Of a stretch of 64,000 nucleotides of DNA, positions 1-11,619 are shown in pieces (the stretch's first letter is position 1; the number at the start of each line of letters is the position of its first letter). The DNA comes from Elgaria multicarinata webbii (taxonomy: Eukaryota; Chordata; Lepidosauria; Squamata; Anguidae). A model generated the notes under the pieces. That model did no database searches, was not told the DNA's origin, and saw nothing but the letters and a program-made list of their open reading frames with translations. The translations under genes were made by a program, and so were the position numbers. Where the stretch lies: positions 534,001 through 598,000 of the forward strand of contig NC_086180.1 in the NCBI RefSeq assembly GCF_023053635.1, written 5' to 3'.

Positions 1-358
1 CCCTATTAAATTTCATTCTGTTGTTTTCAGCCCAGCACTCCAGCCTATCAAGATCTTGGTGCTATATAAATAAATAATAATGATAATTTGAAGTTTGTTT
101 CTGTCTTCCAGGGTATTAGCTATCCCACCCCAATTTTGTGTCATCTGCAATTTTTAGAAGCATTCCCTGCACCTCCTCATCCAAGTCATTAATAAAAAGG
201 TTGAAGAGCACTGGGCCCAGGACTGAGCCCTGCAGTACCCCACTCGTTACCTCCCCCCAGTTTGAGAAGGTTCCATTGATAAGTACTCTTTGAGTCCGAT
301 TCTGTAGCCAACTGTGAATCCACCTAATAGTTGTTCCATCTAGCCCACTTTTAAGCCT
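1..358 (-). mobile_element. CR1 LINE fragment, reverse-transcriptase part
   Basis: On the minus strand this reads as the palm region of a CR1-type reverse transcriptase, including the block that encodes [10 protein letters not shown]. It is colinear with the longer copy at 30.75-31.08 kb. It runs off the left edge of the window, is broken by a small insertion at 56-86, and stops at about 358. It is a dead 5'- and 3'-truncated piece. Confidence 0.85.
56..86 (+). repeat. Tiny L2 3'-tail inserted in CR1
   Basis: The intact CR1 copy near 30.8 kb reads AAGATCACTTTGAAG. Here about 30 bases are inserted after AAGATC, containing GGTGCTATATAAATAAATAA. That is exactly the 3' end of the L2-clade LINE found complete at 41.5 kb. 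It looks like an L2 integration truncated to almost nothing but its tail. Confidence 0.6.
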
Positions 359-693
359 GGACTGACTATCCTTATGGGTCCACCTCCCCTGTGCAGGGAA
401 ATGGCCACTTTCAGTCTAAACGTCACCAGAAAGTGGTGTGACCATGAGAACACGCCCAACTCCAGGCCTCCAGCCGCACAGTCAGGGCCAGCCCCCCACC
501 CCACCCCACCCCCGCCAGTTTTGCAGCCCCACCCAGAGGATACCTGAGGCCTGTCGCAGGTGTGGAATCCATCGAGAATGTCATTGCTCAAAGCCTGGGT
601 GGCTCAGCCCTGGGCTACAGTTTGCACCATTGGGAAAGCCAGGTTCTGAGCAGCGGCTGGACACCGCCATGCAACCCAGCAGGACCCTCACAG
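359..693. other. No recognisable gene
   Basis: C-rich unique-looking sequence between the CR1 fragment and the L2 tail. I see no exon, RNA gene or repeat family here. Confidence 0.5.
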
Positions 694-695
694 GT

Positions 696-738
<43 letters not shown>

Positions 739-765
739 GTTATTATTATTATTATTTATTTATTT
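694..765. repeat. (TTA)n microsatellite
   Basis: About 70 bp of TTA units with one TTG interruption. It abuts the 3' end of the minus-strand L2 copy and so probably grew from that element's A-rich tail. Confidence 0.9.
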
Positions 766-1668
766 ATATAGCACCATCAATGTACATGGTGCTGTACAGA
801 GTAAAACAGTAAATAGCAAGACTCTGCCGCATAGGCTTACAATCTAATAAAATCATAGTAAAACAATAAGGAGGGGAAGAGAATGCAAACAGGTACAGGG
901 AAGGGTAAGCAGGCACAGGGTAGGGAAAAACTAACAGTAGAAAGTAACAGTAGAAGTCTGCACAACATCAAGTTTAAAAGCTTTAGGAAAAAGAAAAGTT
1001 TTTAGTTGAGCTTTAAAAGCTGTGGTTGAACTTGTAGTTCTCAAATGTTCTGGAAGAGCGTTCCAGGCGTAAGGGGCAGCAGACGAAAATGGACGAAGCC
1101 GAGCAAGGGAAGTAGAGGCCCTTGGGCAGGCGAGAAACATGGCATCAGAGGAGCGAAGAGCACGAGCGGGGCAATAGTGTGAGATGAGAGAGGAGAGATA
1201 GGAAGGAGCTAGACCGTGAAAAGCTTTGAAGGTTAACAGGAGAAGTTTATATTGGATTCTGAAGTGAATTGGAAGCCAATGAAGAGATTTCAGAAGCGGA
1301 GTAACATGGTCGGAGCGGCGAGCTAAGAAGATGATCTTTGCGGCAGAGTGGTGAACAGAAACCAAGGGACTGATGTGAGAAGAAGGAAGGCCAGAGAGAA
1401 GAAGGTTGCAGTAGTCCAACCGTGAAATAACCAGTGCATGAACAAGCGTCTTGGCAGAAGAGACAGACAAAAATGATCGAATCCTGGCAATATTATACAG
1501 GAAAAATCGACAAGATTTAGCTACTGCCTCAATATGAGGAATAAAGGAGAGCGAGGAGTCGAAGATAAAGCCAAGGCTACGAGCTTCCTTGACCGGAGTA
1601 AGCGTAACATCATTGACAGTAAGAGAGAATGAGAGATGAGGAGAAGGTTTAGAAGGAAAAACAAGCAT
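766..1668 (-). mobile_element. L2-clade LINE, 5'-truncated 3' half
   Basis: On the minus strand an open frame encodes the C-terminal part of an L2-type reverse transcriptase (for example [20 protein letters not shown]), followed by the 3' UTR. The 3' UTR ends in a stem-loop-like segment reading GTACAGCACCATGTACATTG and the tail GGTGCTATATAAATA. It matches the plus-strand copy at 40.65-41.56 kb almost base for base, with about three residue differences over roughly 225 encoded residues. The element is therefore young and was recently active. It is cut at its 5' side near 1668, as expected for incomplete target-primed reverse transcription. Confidence 0.85.
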
Positions 1669-1778
1669 ATTGTTGTTGTTATTGTGTTCTGAAGCCGTTC
1701 CTATCTTTTGGTAAGCATTCTTACCAAGATAAAATATCCATTATTTTTATCTTTAAAAATAATAAAGAAAAAGGCTTT

Positions 1779-1779
1779 A

Positions 1780-1828
<49 letters not shown>

Positions 1829-1833
1829 TATAT
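1779..1833. repeat. (TTA)n microsatellite
   Basis: Pure TTA run followed by TTTATATAGTGCAG, which again resembles an L2 tail, so probably another LINE-seeded microsatellite. Confidence 0.85.
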
Positions 1834-1949
1834 AGTGCAGTATTTGAAGTGCTGAGCACTCCAAAATGTTGCTGTGTTCCACTGATTTTTGTACCTAGTA
1901 CCCGAACAACCTGTAGACCCTTGAAGGTGGGGGGGGGGGCTACAGCCCC

Positions 1950-2920
1950 TTGCTTTTGGCCTCCGCGGCGGCGGCCCCAGCCCGGCCACCCTGCGCACAG
2001 TGAAGAGGGCCAGGGGGCTGCCGGGCCCTGGATGCATCGTGCGGGCCCAGGCTGCTGCGGAGCCCCCTCCCGCTCTCCCCGCCGGCTCTGGTCAGTCCTG
2101 CTCCGCAGCAGCCCCGGCGCTTCCGAATCGCAGAGCCGGCCGCGGCGCGAGCGCCTGTGCCCACCGCGCCACTAAGCCTCGGCAGCGAGCGAGCGCCAGC
2201 AGTCCGCCCGGCCGCCGCCGCTCCTGCGCCTCGCCGCTGGCCGCCAATTAGGAGCGAGCCTCCCCTCCCTCCCTCCGCTCCGCTTAATGAAGGCGCGGGG
2301 GCAGCCGAGCGGAGCGGCCGCCTCGGGCTGCTGGGGCCCGCGGCCGCCCAGAGCCACGCTGGCGGAGCGCTGGAGCGGCGGCCGGACGGGGGCTTCATTG
2401 CTAATCGCCGGAGCTGCCACTCGGGCAGCGCCTTGGCGGCCCTCCATAATGGCTGGCTTAGCCTGTATGGCCAGTCCTCGCCCGGCCACGCGAGACCCAG
2501 CCGGGCTGGCGCAGGAGCGGCTACTACGGCCGCTTCTGCTTGGCCCCGTCCGGACTCGGCGCTCCGCTCCCCTCGAGCGCCACTTCCCAGCACGTGCAGC
2601 GCAAGGGCACGCCGGAAGTCTGGTTGCCTCCTCTGCTGCGTTCACGCCACGTGGCCCCCGCTCCGGCTGTCCTCATGGCGCCCTGGCTGACGGTGCCTTT
2701 TCCTGCCTCTCCTGGGGTCGGTGGGCCTGCTGGGTGGGCGAAGAGGCGGCAGGCGTGGCTCAGCCCCGCTCGCCCGCCCCGCGCAGGGTCCTTGCTGAGC
2801 GGCGGCGCCTCCACGAGGCTAGGGCTGGGCTGGGCACCTCGGTGGGAGCCCGAGGCGCCTGCCTGCGAGCCGCTGGGGAGAGCCGGAGCCAGCCCCGGGG
2901 GGCCTAGCCCTGAACTCTTG
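1950..2920. promoter_or_regulatory. CpG island, gene-free
   Basis: Very GC- and CpG-dense stretch of about 1 kb. Long open frames exist in all phases, as expected from GC content, but none resembles a known protein and none has a convincing start plus splice pattern. Short AT-containing islets such as CATTGCTAATCGC and CCATAATGGC could be factor sites. It may be a distal regulatory CpG island of the LBX2 domain or the promoter of an unseen transcript. Confidence 0.5.
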
Positions 2921-3589
2921 TCTCCTCTGAGGGCGGTGGGAAACTGGGGTGGGGTCGGGCACCCTCTCTTGCTGCTTGAGCCCCCTTCACTGGAGATGAC
3001 AGGATCAGAGGGGGCCCTCATAGCACACAGCAGTGCTGAGCTCTGGCTCCTCTTCGAAGACGGACAGGAGGTGAGGAACATCCCACCCCGGCCCCTGAAA
3101 CTCAGAGGTACACTGCCTCTGGACATGGGGGTTCCATTCAGCCTTTCCCAAAGTTCCCTTTCTTGAAAGCCCTTTGACTAATGCAAGTGGCAAGCAGCGC
3201 TGTGGGAAAGCATCGCCCCGTGGGCACCATTTTTATTTCACAGGCAGGGCAGCCCAAGACATCTGGCTGCCTGAGGGAAAAGGCAAGATGGCGCCCCGCC
3301 CGTTCCATGTGTAAAAGCCACCTGCTGGACTGGCAGTGGGATCTTGCTTCAACACTGGTGATGGGACGGCATCCTGCACCGCACCTGGAGGCAGCCGGCA
3401 GCCTGGGGGAGCAGGGCAGAGTGCCAGGCCCACAGCTCCCTCCTCCGACAGGCTGCTGCTGCTGCCTCCCAGCATCCAGCCTGAGGCGACCGTTTCTGCT
3501 GCGTAATGGTAGGGCCGGGCTGGTTCACAGGATAGGCCAAGAATTTAGGAATTTGTGGGATGAATTGCACTGCCTTGGGGAGAGTTGCC
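2921..3589. other. No recognisable gene
   Basis: Moderately GC-rich, apparently unique sequence. No exon, RNA gene or repeat family recognised. Confidence 0.4.
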
Positions 3590-3721
3590 ACAGATCAGAA
3601 GGAGGCAGCTGGACAAGCATCTGTCAGGGATGCTTTAGGGTGGATTCCTGCATTGAGCAGGGGGTTGGACTCAATGGCCTTGTAGGCCCCTTCCAACTCG
3701 GCTATTCTATGATTCTATGAG
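3590..3721 (+). mobile_element. CR1 LINE 3' end
   Basis: Contains the CR1 3' UTR signature (CAGGGATGCTTTAGGGTGGA, then GGGGGTTGGACTC) and ends in the family's repeated tail ATTCTATG-ATTCTATG. Only the last ~130 bp are present. Confidence 0.9.
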
Positions 3722-4154
3722 GAGGCCTATGTCCCAGTCAGCCAGGGCTATGAAGAGATATGACCTGGGCCACTGGCTGGCTCAGCCTGGAATGTGCCCA
3801 GCAGAGGCCCACGCAATCCAGAAGGCTCAGCTGGCACAGAACGCCACAGGAGCATGATGGATGAAGATGATGTGCACCCCAGGCCGTGCTCTTCTCCCCC
3901 GCACTGGCCCAGCAGCCCCAGGTGCTGCTTCATGGCCTGTTTCTGGATGCTGTTCAAGGTGTTGAGTTTATACCCCAGTTTTATGAGTGGTGGCTGGTTT
4001 CTTTCAGGGTCACCACTCTGTCTCCACCATTACCAGGGTGGGGTGGGGCTGAGGCTGCCTGCAGAGAACTGCGAGCACGGAATGGTCCCAGTTTTTCCTC
4101 TTCAGGGTCTTGAAAGAAAGATGTTCTCTTTGGAAGATGCACAGCTTTGGGACT

Positions 4155-4243
4155 CATAGCAGAGTTGGAAGGGGCCTATAAGGCCATCGAGTCCAACCCC
4201 CTGCTCAGTGCAGGAATCCATCTTAAAGCAACCCTGACAGACT
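4155..4243 (-). mobile_element. CR1 LINE 3' end
   Basis: Reverse complement of the CR1 3' terminus (AGAGTTGGAAGGGGCC, then GAGTCCAACCCCCTGCTCAG). Short 5'-truncated copy. Confidence 0.85.
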
Positions 4244-4360
4244 CTTTGTCTGATTCCTCCTGGCTTTTCTCAACCTTCAGGAAATGGCAGGGGATTGGGC
4301 GGGGGCGGGGTAGGGCATGCAGGATAACACCAGGAGTGATTCTTGTGTAGGTAGACAAAT

Positions 4361-4408
<48 letters not shown>
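4361..4408. repeat. (CA)n microsatellite
   Basis: About 23 uninterrupted CA units. Confidence 0.95.
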
Positions 4409-4410
<2 letters not shown>

Positions 4411-5159
4411 TTAATGGGGCTTGGGCAAAACACAAAACACAGACATGTTTGCACGCATTCCAGTGGAGGAAAATAAGGCCACCCATGGCTACCAGCCCTG
4501 ATGCCTGAATGTTACCTCGAGGGTCAGAGCAACATGTCCGCTTGTTGCTGGGGACCATGACTGGCGGGTGCTGCTGCACTCTTGCCCTGCTTGCGGCTCT
4601 GGTTGGCCACTATGGGAGCAGAATGCTGGGCTAGAGAGGCCTTGGGGCTGACCCAGCCTCAGGGCTCTTCCTGTGCTCTGTGAAACAGCCACACTGGATC
4701 TCACCCAGGGAGCCTGGAAGAAGGAGGACTGGAAGCCTGTTTGTGCTGCTTCAGGGAGCCTGACACTAGTTCACTCTGCGTATGCTCAGAGAGTAAGCCA
4801 CAGCATTGAAAACTGGTTCTGAGTCTGAGCCCAGGCTCAGACTGAGCACAGGAAACGGGAGGCGCTCCTGGGTCTCCCTCTCAGGCGGAACCTAGTAACA
4901 ACCTGTAAAGATGAAGTGAGCTAAGGCTGGCAAAGCCCTTTCTCTAGCAACAGCGGCTGCAGAGCAGTCTTAGGGGGGTGGGCATAGCCAGTGGGGGCAA
5001 GATGCTCCCTGGCGCAATGGGGCTTCCTCACTCCCCAGAGCAGAGCCAGCTGAGTGGGCTGCTGGGGACGAGCGCATCGCACCAGGGAGTTCCCTGGCCC
5101 TGTGGAGGGAGGAGATGACGGGGATCGAAGCAGACCCTTCCTCTTCGCTGACCCTCCTG
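4409..5159. other. No recognisable gene
   Basis: Unique-looking sequence with a possible decayed CR1 stretch at the left. Nothing assignable. Confidence 0.35.
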
Positions 5160-5410
5160 GCCTCGCAGCCTATGAAGGCGTGAAAGTGGTTGTCATTGTT
5201 GAAGCCGGCTGTTCTCTCCCAGCCCTTATTGACAGCTTAATTTTGCACCAGGCAATTCCCCTTATTAAAGGGAAATTCATTTGGAAGCAATTTCCATGTG
5301 CAAACGGCCCGGCACTCCAGGGCCCGCCCGCCCTGCCTCTGCTCAGGGACATAATTGAATTACAGCCGGCAGATTTGCATTATTGAAATGGATCTGCTAA
5401 ATAATAGATG
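5160..5410. promoter_or_regulatory. Candidate conserved regulatory element
   Basis: A compact block unlike its GC-rich and repeat surroundings. It is rich in homeodomain-type cores (AGCTTAATTTTG, CTTATTAAAG, ACATAATTGAATTACAG) and ends with an octamer-like ATTTGCAT followed by ATTATTG. It has no open frame of note and no repeat-family signature. This composition is typical of conserved non-coding elements near developmental homeobox genes. Assignment to LBX2, 14 kb away, is inference. Confidence 0.4.
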
Positions 5411-5630
5411 AGGGCCAGGGAAGTGGTGGGCCGGCTGCTGGCAGCCCTGTATGAAAATGCGTCCTGGCCTCCATTTCTGTCCTCCCTGGTTTTGAACCTG
5501 CGGGGGGGGGGGGCAGTGATCTGTGATGGTGGCAGGAGTGCGAGCAAACGGCGGCTCTCGTGGGGCTCCGCCCAAGCCAGGCACCATCTGCTGGAGGTCA
5601 TGCTGGGAGAGGGCAAATGGGGATTTGCAT

Positions 5631-5632
<2 letters not shown>

Positions 5633-5661
<29 letters not shown>

Positions 5662-5730
5662 CACAAATGGTTTTGATGAACTCTTAATCAAGTGACTGCA
5701 AGAGGCCTGGGAACACACACACACACACAT
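5633..5730. repeat. Two (CA)n tracts
   Basis: CA tracts at about 5633-5662 and 5713-5730, separated by unique sequence. Confidence 0.9.
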
Positions 5731-5887
5731 CAAAAACCAGCCGCTGCCATGAGCCAGGAAGAACGTGAGCGGTGGTCAGCAACCATCCAGGCCTTGGCCC
5801 TTGCATGCTGCACTCTGCACACCTTTGGGCTGGGTAAGCTCACCTGGTGAGGGAAGCAAGGGCAACATGCAGCACCCAGTCAAGCCT

Positions 5888-5888
<1 letters not shown>

Positions 5889-5951
<63 letters not shown>
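5889..5951. repeat. (CT)n microsatellite
   Basis: About 31 pure CT units. Apparent Ser-Leu or Arg-Glu repeat proteins across it are artefacts of the dinucleotide. Confidence 0.95.
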
Positions 5952-5954
<3 letters not shown>

Positions 5955-6570
5955 CCCCCCACCACCACTTTTCTACTCCTCCAGTGGCTCTTGGGAAGCC
6001 CCCCAAAGCATGTTGGTTCACTTCATTCATGTATTTGATTTATACCACATCCTTCAGGAGTTTCCCAGGATAGTTTACATCTCCAATCTCCAGAAGTGAA
6101 TGTAGATTCCAGGAAGGTAGGTCCAGACCAGGCTGCCTACTGGGGGACCCATCTGAGCATCACCAGGGCCTTCCTTCACCATCGATCCTTGCATATGGCA
6201 GGGACTAGGAGGTTGGGGAAAGGCGATGAGGCAGGCAGGGCTGCACACAACCTCCCCACCCCCACCAGGCATTTTAATATTCCCATGGGACTTTTATTTC
6301 CAGTTTTATTGCCGGGTGTGTGTGTATAGAATTACTATTTTTTCTGCAGTTTTTGGGCAGGTCTGAGAGCCAACCAGCAACCAAACTTCCTTGATAATGG
6401 CAGTCTCCTCTCTGTGGTGCCCTCTTCAAAGAGAAACTCCCCTCCGTCACCAGCTGGTTTATTTCTTTAGTTATTTTTTTGTCCACCAAAAACAAGTTCC
6501 CTGTACAGATTATATACTAGAAGTGTAAAAAACAGAATAGCCTCATTTTTACCTTCTGAAAACTGGACAA

Positions 6571-6610
<40 letters not shown>
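6571..6610. repeat. (GAT)n microsatellite
   Basis: About 13 GAT units in otherwise AT-rich sequence. Confidence 0.95.
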
Positions 6611-6744
6611 TTAAATAGTCTTTGGAAGATGAGAGTGGAGGATGATTTCAACTGCTTTTTAAATCAGATTGGATATTTATTTATTCTCTGAGTTGCAATT
6701 TTAAATGGGGAATATTTAAATCTGCAACAAAGAAAAAGCCACCT

Positions 6745-7256
6745 AAAATGATCAAGGGTCTGGAGCATCTCCCCTATGAGGGAAGGTTACAACAGCTGGG
6801 ATTGTTTAGCTTGGAAAACAGGAGGCTAAGGGGAGACAGGATAGAGGTGCACAGAATTATGCCTGGTGTGGAGAATGTGGACAGGGAGACATTTTTCTCC
6901 ATCTCTCAGAATACTAAATCCCAATAGAGAATCCCATGAAGCTCATTGCTGGGAGCTTCAGAACAGATAAAAGGAAGTACTTCTTCACACAGCGCGTAAT
7001 TAAACTATGAAATTCACTATGACAAGATGTAGCCAATTTGGATGGCTTTAAAAGGGAGTTGGATAAATTCCTGGAGGAGAAGGCTATCAATGGCTACTAG
7101 TCCTGAAGGCTATGTGCTCCCTCCAGTAGCAGAGGCAGAATGCTTAAGTACACCAGTTGTTGGAGAAGATGGACGGGAGGGTGCTGTTGCACTTGTGTCC
7201 TGCTTATGTGTTCCTCGTTGGCCACTGTGTGAACAGAATGCTGGGCTAGAAGCATA
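6745..7256 (+). mobile_element. CR1 LINE 3' region
   Basis: Reads as the end of a CR1 ORF2 and its 3' UTR: GGGAGACAGGATAGAGGTGC, then CACAGCGCGTAATTAAACTA, then GGCTTTAAAAGGGAGTTGGA, ending near AACAGAATGCTGGGCTAGA. This is a different CR1 subfamily from the ATTCTATG-tailed copies. It is decayed. Confidence 0.8.
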
Positions 7257-7325
7257 GAATCCTCGAACAGTAGAACTGGAAACCCCCTGCTTAATGAACG
7301 AATCCGCCTTAAAGCATAAAGCACC
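7256..7325 (-). mobile_element. CR1 LINE 3' sliver
   Basis: Decayed reverse-oriented ATTCTATG-type CR1 terminus (AGCATAGAATCCTCGAACAG) immediately abutting the plus-strand copy, so two CR1 ends meet head to head. Confidence 0.6.
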
Positions 7326-7383
7326 TTATGCTCTAGCAGACTAGAGAAACCCTAGGTCTGATTCAGGATTGCTCTCTGTGTGT

Positions 7384-8620
7384 TCTTAATGTGTGGACAC
7401 AGTGTTCGAGGTGAAAATTGACCAATGCAGTGTAGAGTGGCACTATTCTTTCCTCTGATTTAGAAGCTATACTTCTATTGATGCAACCTAAAATTGCATT
7501 TGGCTTTTTTGCAGCCACATCACACTGCTGACTCATATTCAGATTGTGATCGACTACAACTCCAAGAGCCTTTTCACATACACTGTTGCTATCCCCATCT
7601 CATAACTGTGCATTTGACACAATTCCTAAATGAAGTTCTCTTTCCTAAATGAAGAACTTTGCAGTTGTTTCTGATGAATTTCATTTTGTTATTTTCTGCC
7701 CAGTCTTTTGACTTAAAGACCATTTGAGTTTAATTTTTGCCTTCTAAGGTGCTAGCTATCCCACCCAATTCTGTGTCATCTGCTGTTTAATTTATTTATT
7801 TATTTACAAAATTTAGAAGTAAAATAGTAAAAGATACAAAGATTAAAACACCATTAAAATTATATATTTTTAAATATAGAATGCAGATAAAAACCTTGGC
7901 TGTTACTCAAGGAATGCTTCCAGAAATAGAACTGTTTCAGGAGGCACCAGGAACAACACAGTGTTGGTGCCTGCCTGACCTCCAGGGGCAGGGAGTTTCA
8001 AAGAAAGGGGGCCACCACACTGAAGGCTCTTCTCCTGGTAGACTCCCATCATGTGGTCCATGTGGAACCACCAGGAGTTTGATCAGCATTCCACCCACCT
8101 CTTCCTCCCAGTCATTAATAAAAATGTTGAAGTGTACAGGCCCAGGACCAAGCCCTGTGGCACCCCATGCAATACCTTCAGTTCGATGAGGAACTATTGA
8201 CGAACACTTTTTGAGGATGGTTCTCCAGCCAGCTGTGGATCCATCTAACAGTGATGCCATCCAGCTCACAATTAAACAGTTTGCAGTACCTTGTCAAATG
8301 CCTTGCTGAAATCAAGATATATTATGTCCACAACAGTTCACGATCTAATGATCAAAAAATGAAATAAGGTTAATCTAGCAGAACTAGACTGTGCTGGTTT
8401 TCAGTGATCACTGAATTAGTGTAATGGTGCCTACAGACTTAGTGCTTTATATTCTGCCCAGAATCTTTCCAGGAATTGATGTCAGACGGACTGGACTATA
8501 ATTCCCTGGGTCTTCCTTTTTACCCTTTCTTCTGATAGGGTCAACATTTGCTCTCCTCCTGTCCTCTAGTATTTCACCCATTCTCCAGGATTTCTCAAAG
8601 ATAATAGACTGATTCCAAGA
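7384..8620 (-). mobile_element. Old CR1 LINE, interrupted
   Basis: On the minus strand, pieces of a CR1 reverse transcriptase can be followed from the 3' side (ATTGACCAATGCAGTGTAGA end) to the finger region near 8.6 kb. Colinearity with the 30.5-31.4 kb copy breaks at about 7785-8085. There about 300 bp of foreign sequence is inserted, with a TTTATTTATTTATTTA start and an unclassified body that has the look of another repeat family. It is more diverged than the 30 kb copies, so probably older. Confidence 0.75.
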
Positions 8621-8960
8621 GTCTATATCAATGGAAAACACCTCTCCTACACAGATCATCAACGAGGCAATTCTCAACACAGTGCTAAAGCAGCCACCCT
8701 ACCTAGCCATCACTGAATCCCCCAAGGGTGTTGCACTGACATGCACGCTGTGTGCTTTTGTTGTATTTGTATTTGATTATTTCATTATTGTTAGTCTCCT
8801 TGGGAGCCAGCTGGTTGGAAAATGGGATGAAAATGAAAGGAAGAAATAACATGGATGTCACAGACAGCAGTCCACATGGAAATGTGCATACTCCGATGGA
8901 AGAACAAGCTCTTAAAAATGCACATGCATGCACATACACAGTCTCTCTCTCTCCCCCTCA
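8621..8960. other. No recognisable gene
   Basis: AT-rich sequence, probably decayed repeat. Nothing assignable. Confidence 0.3.
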
Positions 8961-8965
8961 CACAC

Positions 8966-8999
<34 letters not shown>

Positions 9000-9000
9000 C
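8961..9000. repeat. (CAA)n microsatellite
   Basis: About 13 ACA/CAA units following a short CA tract. Confidence 0.95.
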
Positions 9001-11584
9001 GTTTGATTATTTATTTATTGTTAACTGGCTTCTGTCATGAGATTGGCAGAGTCTCAGTATCCTCCATTAATTGGGAGGGATGAGATCATGCCCAAAGGCA
9101 GAAGGGGTGGAGGATGTGTGTGTGTGTGTGCGTGTGTTGCATTTGCCACCACTCATGCCCACTGCTGGCCTCTGAGCAGGTGGGCATCTTTGTAGTCAAC
9201 GCAGCAGCAAGACACATTTTCTAAACGGAGAGCCCCCAAAGCCATGGCCTCTGATCTGGAAGGTCTTTGCTTTGTGACCACTATCATGAGACTGAGCAAT
9301 GAGAGAAAACCACTCTGCATGCACTGAGAGGCACTGTCTGTTCTTTAGGGTTTACAGTGCATGTTCAGAAGGGCCCACATTGTAGAGCCCTGGTCAGCAC
9401 TGGCTCAAATTAACTCTGCTGGTTTTGTGTGTGTGTGTGTCTTGCGGAATGGGTCTTTCAGAATGGGGGGCATTGCGTTTGGTGCGCAAACACACACACA
9501 CACACACAAGACAACATTCCCCCTCCCACTTCCCCCCCCTCCGGCTGCACATACTCTTCTTCCTGGACTAGAGAATTTTAATTCAGTCTGAATCTCACAC
9601 ATCCCTCTGTCCTTTTCAGCTCATTTCCATCTCTTTTCAGCCTTCCAGCCACACGTGTAGCAGGACCAGCCTGTCAATTCACAGGTGTCTCCCTCTTTGT
9701 ATGGCCAATAGCCCCTGCCAGGTGAGCAAGCAGGAGACAATTGTGTGCCAGCCAGATGTTGAGGGGCTTTGGAACTCCTTTTCATGTCTATCAAGAAGAG
9801 GAGGAGGAGATGGAAGATGCAGCACTATGCTCAAAACACCTGGATTCCCATGGGCATCCACATCTGTGCTGTCCAGCACTGCAGGAGGTTGTTGCAGGCA
9901 GTTGTGACCCTCTCCCTGCCTCAGCCCATCAGCCACTGGGTCCTGAGACCCAGCATGTGTTGGGGCGGCCTGCCTGTGCATTGCTGCCTCAGCCCTACAA
10001 GGCTAGCTTCGAGCAGGGGCTCCTCTTGCCAAGAGAGAGGGGCCTGAGCAGTTTGTGCTTGCTGGGGAGTGGAGGAATCCTTTCGTCTGGAATCCCCCCC
10101 CCCAATTCTAGATATTGGGGAAAGGGGGGTGAAATTGAGTAGAGGGGTAAATGCACTGTTAACATCTTCAGAGTGCTTTTCAGGGTCACATGGCATGCGT
10201 GATGTCCTCATTGTGTGAATTACCAATGGGGCTGAACTTCCCAAACAAGAGCAGACTGCACTCAGCCACGTCTGGGAGCCCCAATCTCTGATGTGTGTGT
10301 GTGTGTGTGTAGCAGAGGGATAAGAGAGGGGGTGGCAGGTTTGTTTGTTGTTGTTTTGTTTGTTTGTTTGTTTGTTTGTTTGTTTTGCTGTGGGACAACT
10401 TTTGCTATTAAGGAAAATACTAAAAAGAACCTTGCAGGATCAGACTGACGCTCTGCCCCCCACCCCACCCCACCCCGGCCTTTCAGGCAAGACCTGCTGT
10501 TGCACCCGCCCTTCCTCCTTCGGCCACTGCCCTTCATCAGGTCCCCCACCCACACCACACTGAGCTCTCCTCTTGCTCCACAAATGTCCTGTCCCGTCTC
10601 ACTACTTGCTTTCATTCCTGCAGCCCTTTTAATATACAAAGTGTTCAGTAATCCTTTTATGTCTTGACCCTCATGCAACAAGTGCACAGCAGGCGTAGGA
10701 TTTGAACCAGGGGCTTTGCCATTCCCACCTCAGCGCACTGTTGACTGGCCAGAAGCACTTTTGCTTTAAATGCAGTCTAGAGCTCAGTCTTGGCACTAAA
10801 AAACAGTTTTGCCAGCCAGCAAGCCAGCCCCAGAAACCCGTGATCCCTGGAACCAGTTTCTTTCTTTCTGTGTTTATTTGCCTCCTGGCCCCCAATTAAA
10901 ATGTTCAAATTATACAACTTATGCCATACAAACCAGAGGCCATAGAACAAAGACATGAACACCACGAAGCCCCCCCACCGCCCCCAGGGCCGGGAGCTCC
11001 TGACACTTCCGTAATGGCTTTCTGCTCACAATGGGCTCAGATTCACTCAGGAAAGGGGCAGCAGCAAAGCGCAACCAGCCCCCACCCTGTGGATTAGCTC
11101 CCCCCACCCCATCATGCACACACATGTCGAGAGCCATGGCGTGGGGCTCCTGCTTCCCTGCCCCCATCAGCACATGATTCTGTCCCAACAGCAAACGCCC
11201 ATTTTACTGGTAAAGGCCCAGATAAGCCGTCAGGCTGTGGGGAGGAAGATGCTCCAAGGAAACAGCAGCAGGGAGATGGGAGACCTGTTCAGAACGAGCT
11301 TGAGGCCTGCCGGGATCCCCCTTAGCAGTCCTTTCCTTCTGCACGTCACAGGACATTATTTGAGACAGTGTGCAGGATGGGGCATGTGCGCGCGTGCGCG
11401 CGTGCGTGCAGTTTGCAAGGCCCAGAGCGCAAGGGCAGGAATGCACGAGCCTCTCAAGGAAGGTTGGAGTGTGCCTGTGAACACACCCAGACCAGTGCCA
11501 TCCTAGATGTCAAGGTGTGCACATCTGGGGGGTTTGGGGGGCTGCCTGTGGCCCACAGGCTGCACTTTTTGCCCCCTACTTTAA

Positions 11585-11619
<35 letters not shown>

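Noticed and set aside
5847-6073. Ser-Leu or Arg-Glu repeat proteins
   Set aside because: Translation of a (CT)n microsatellite.
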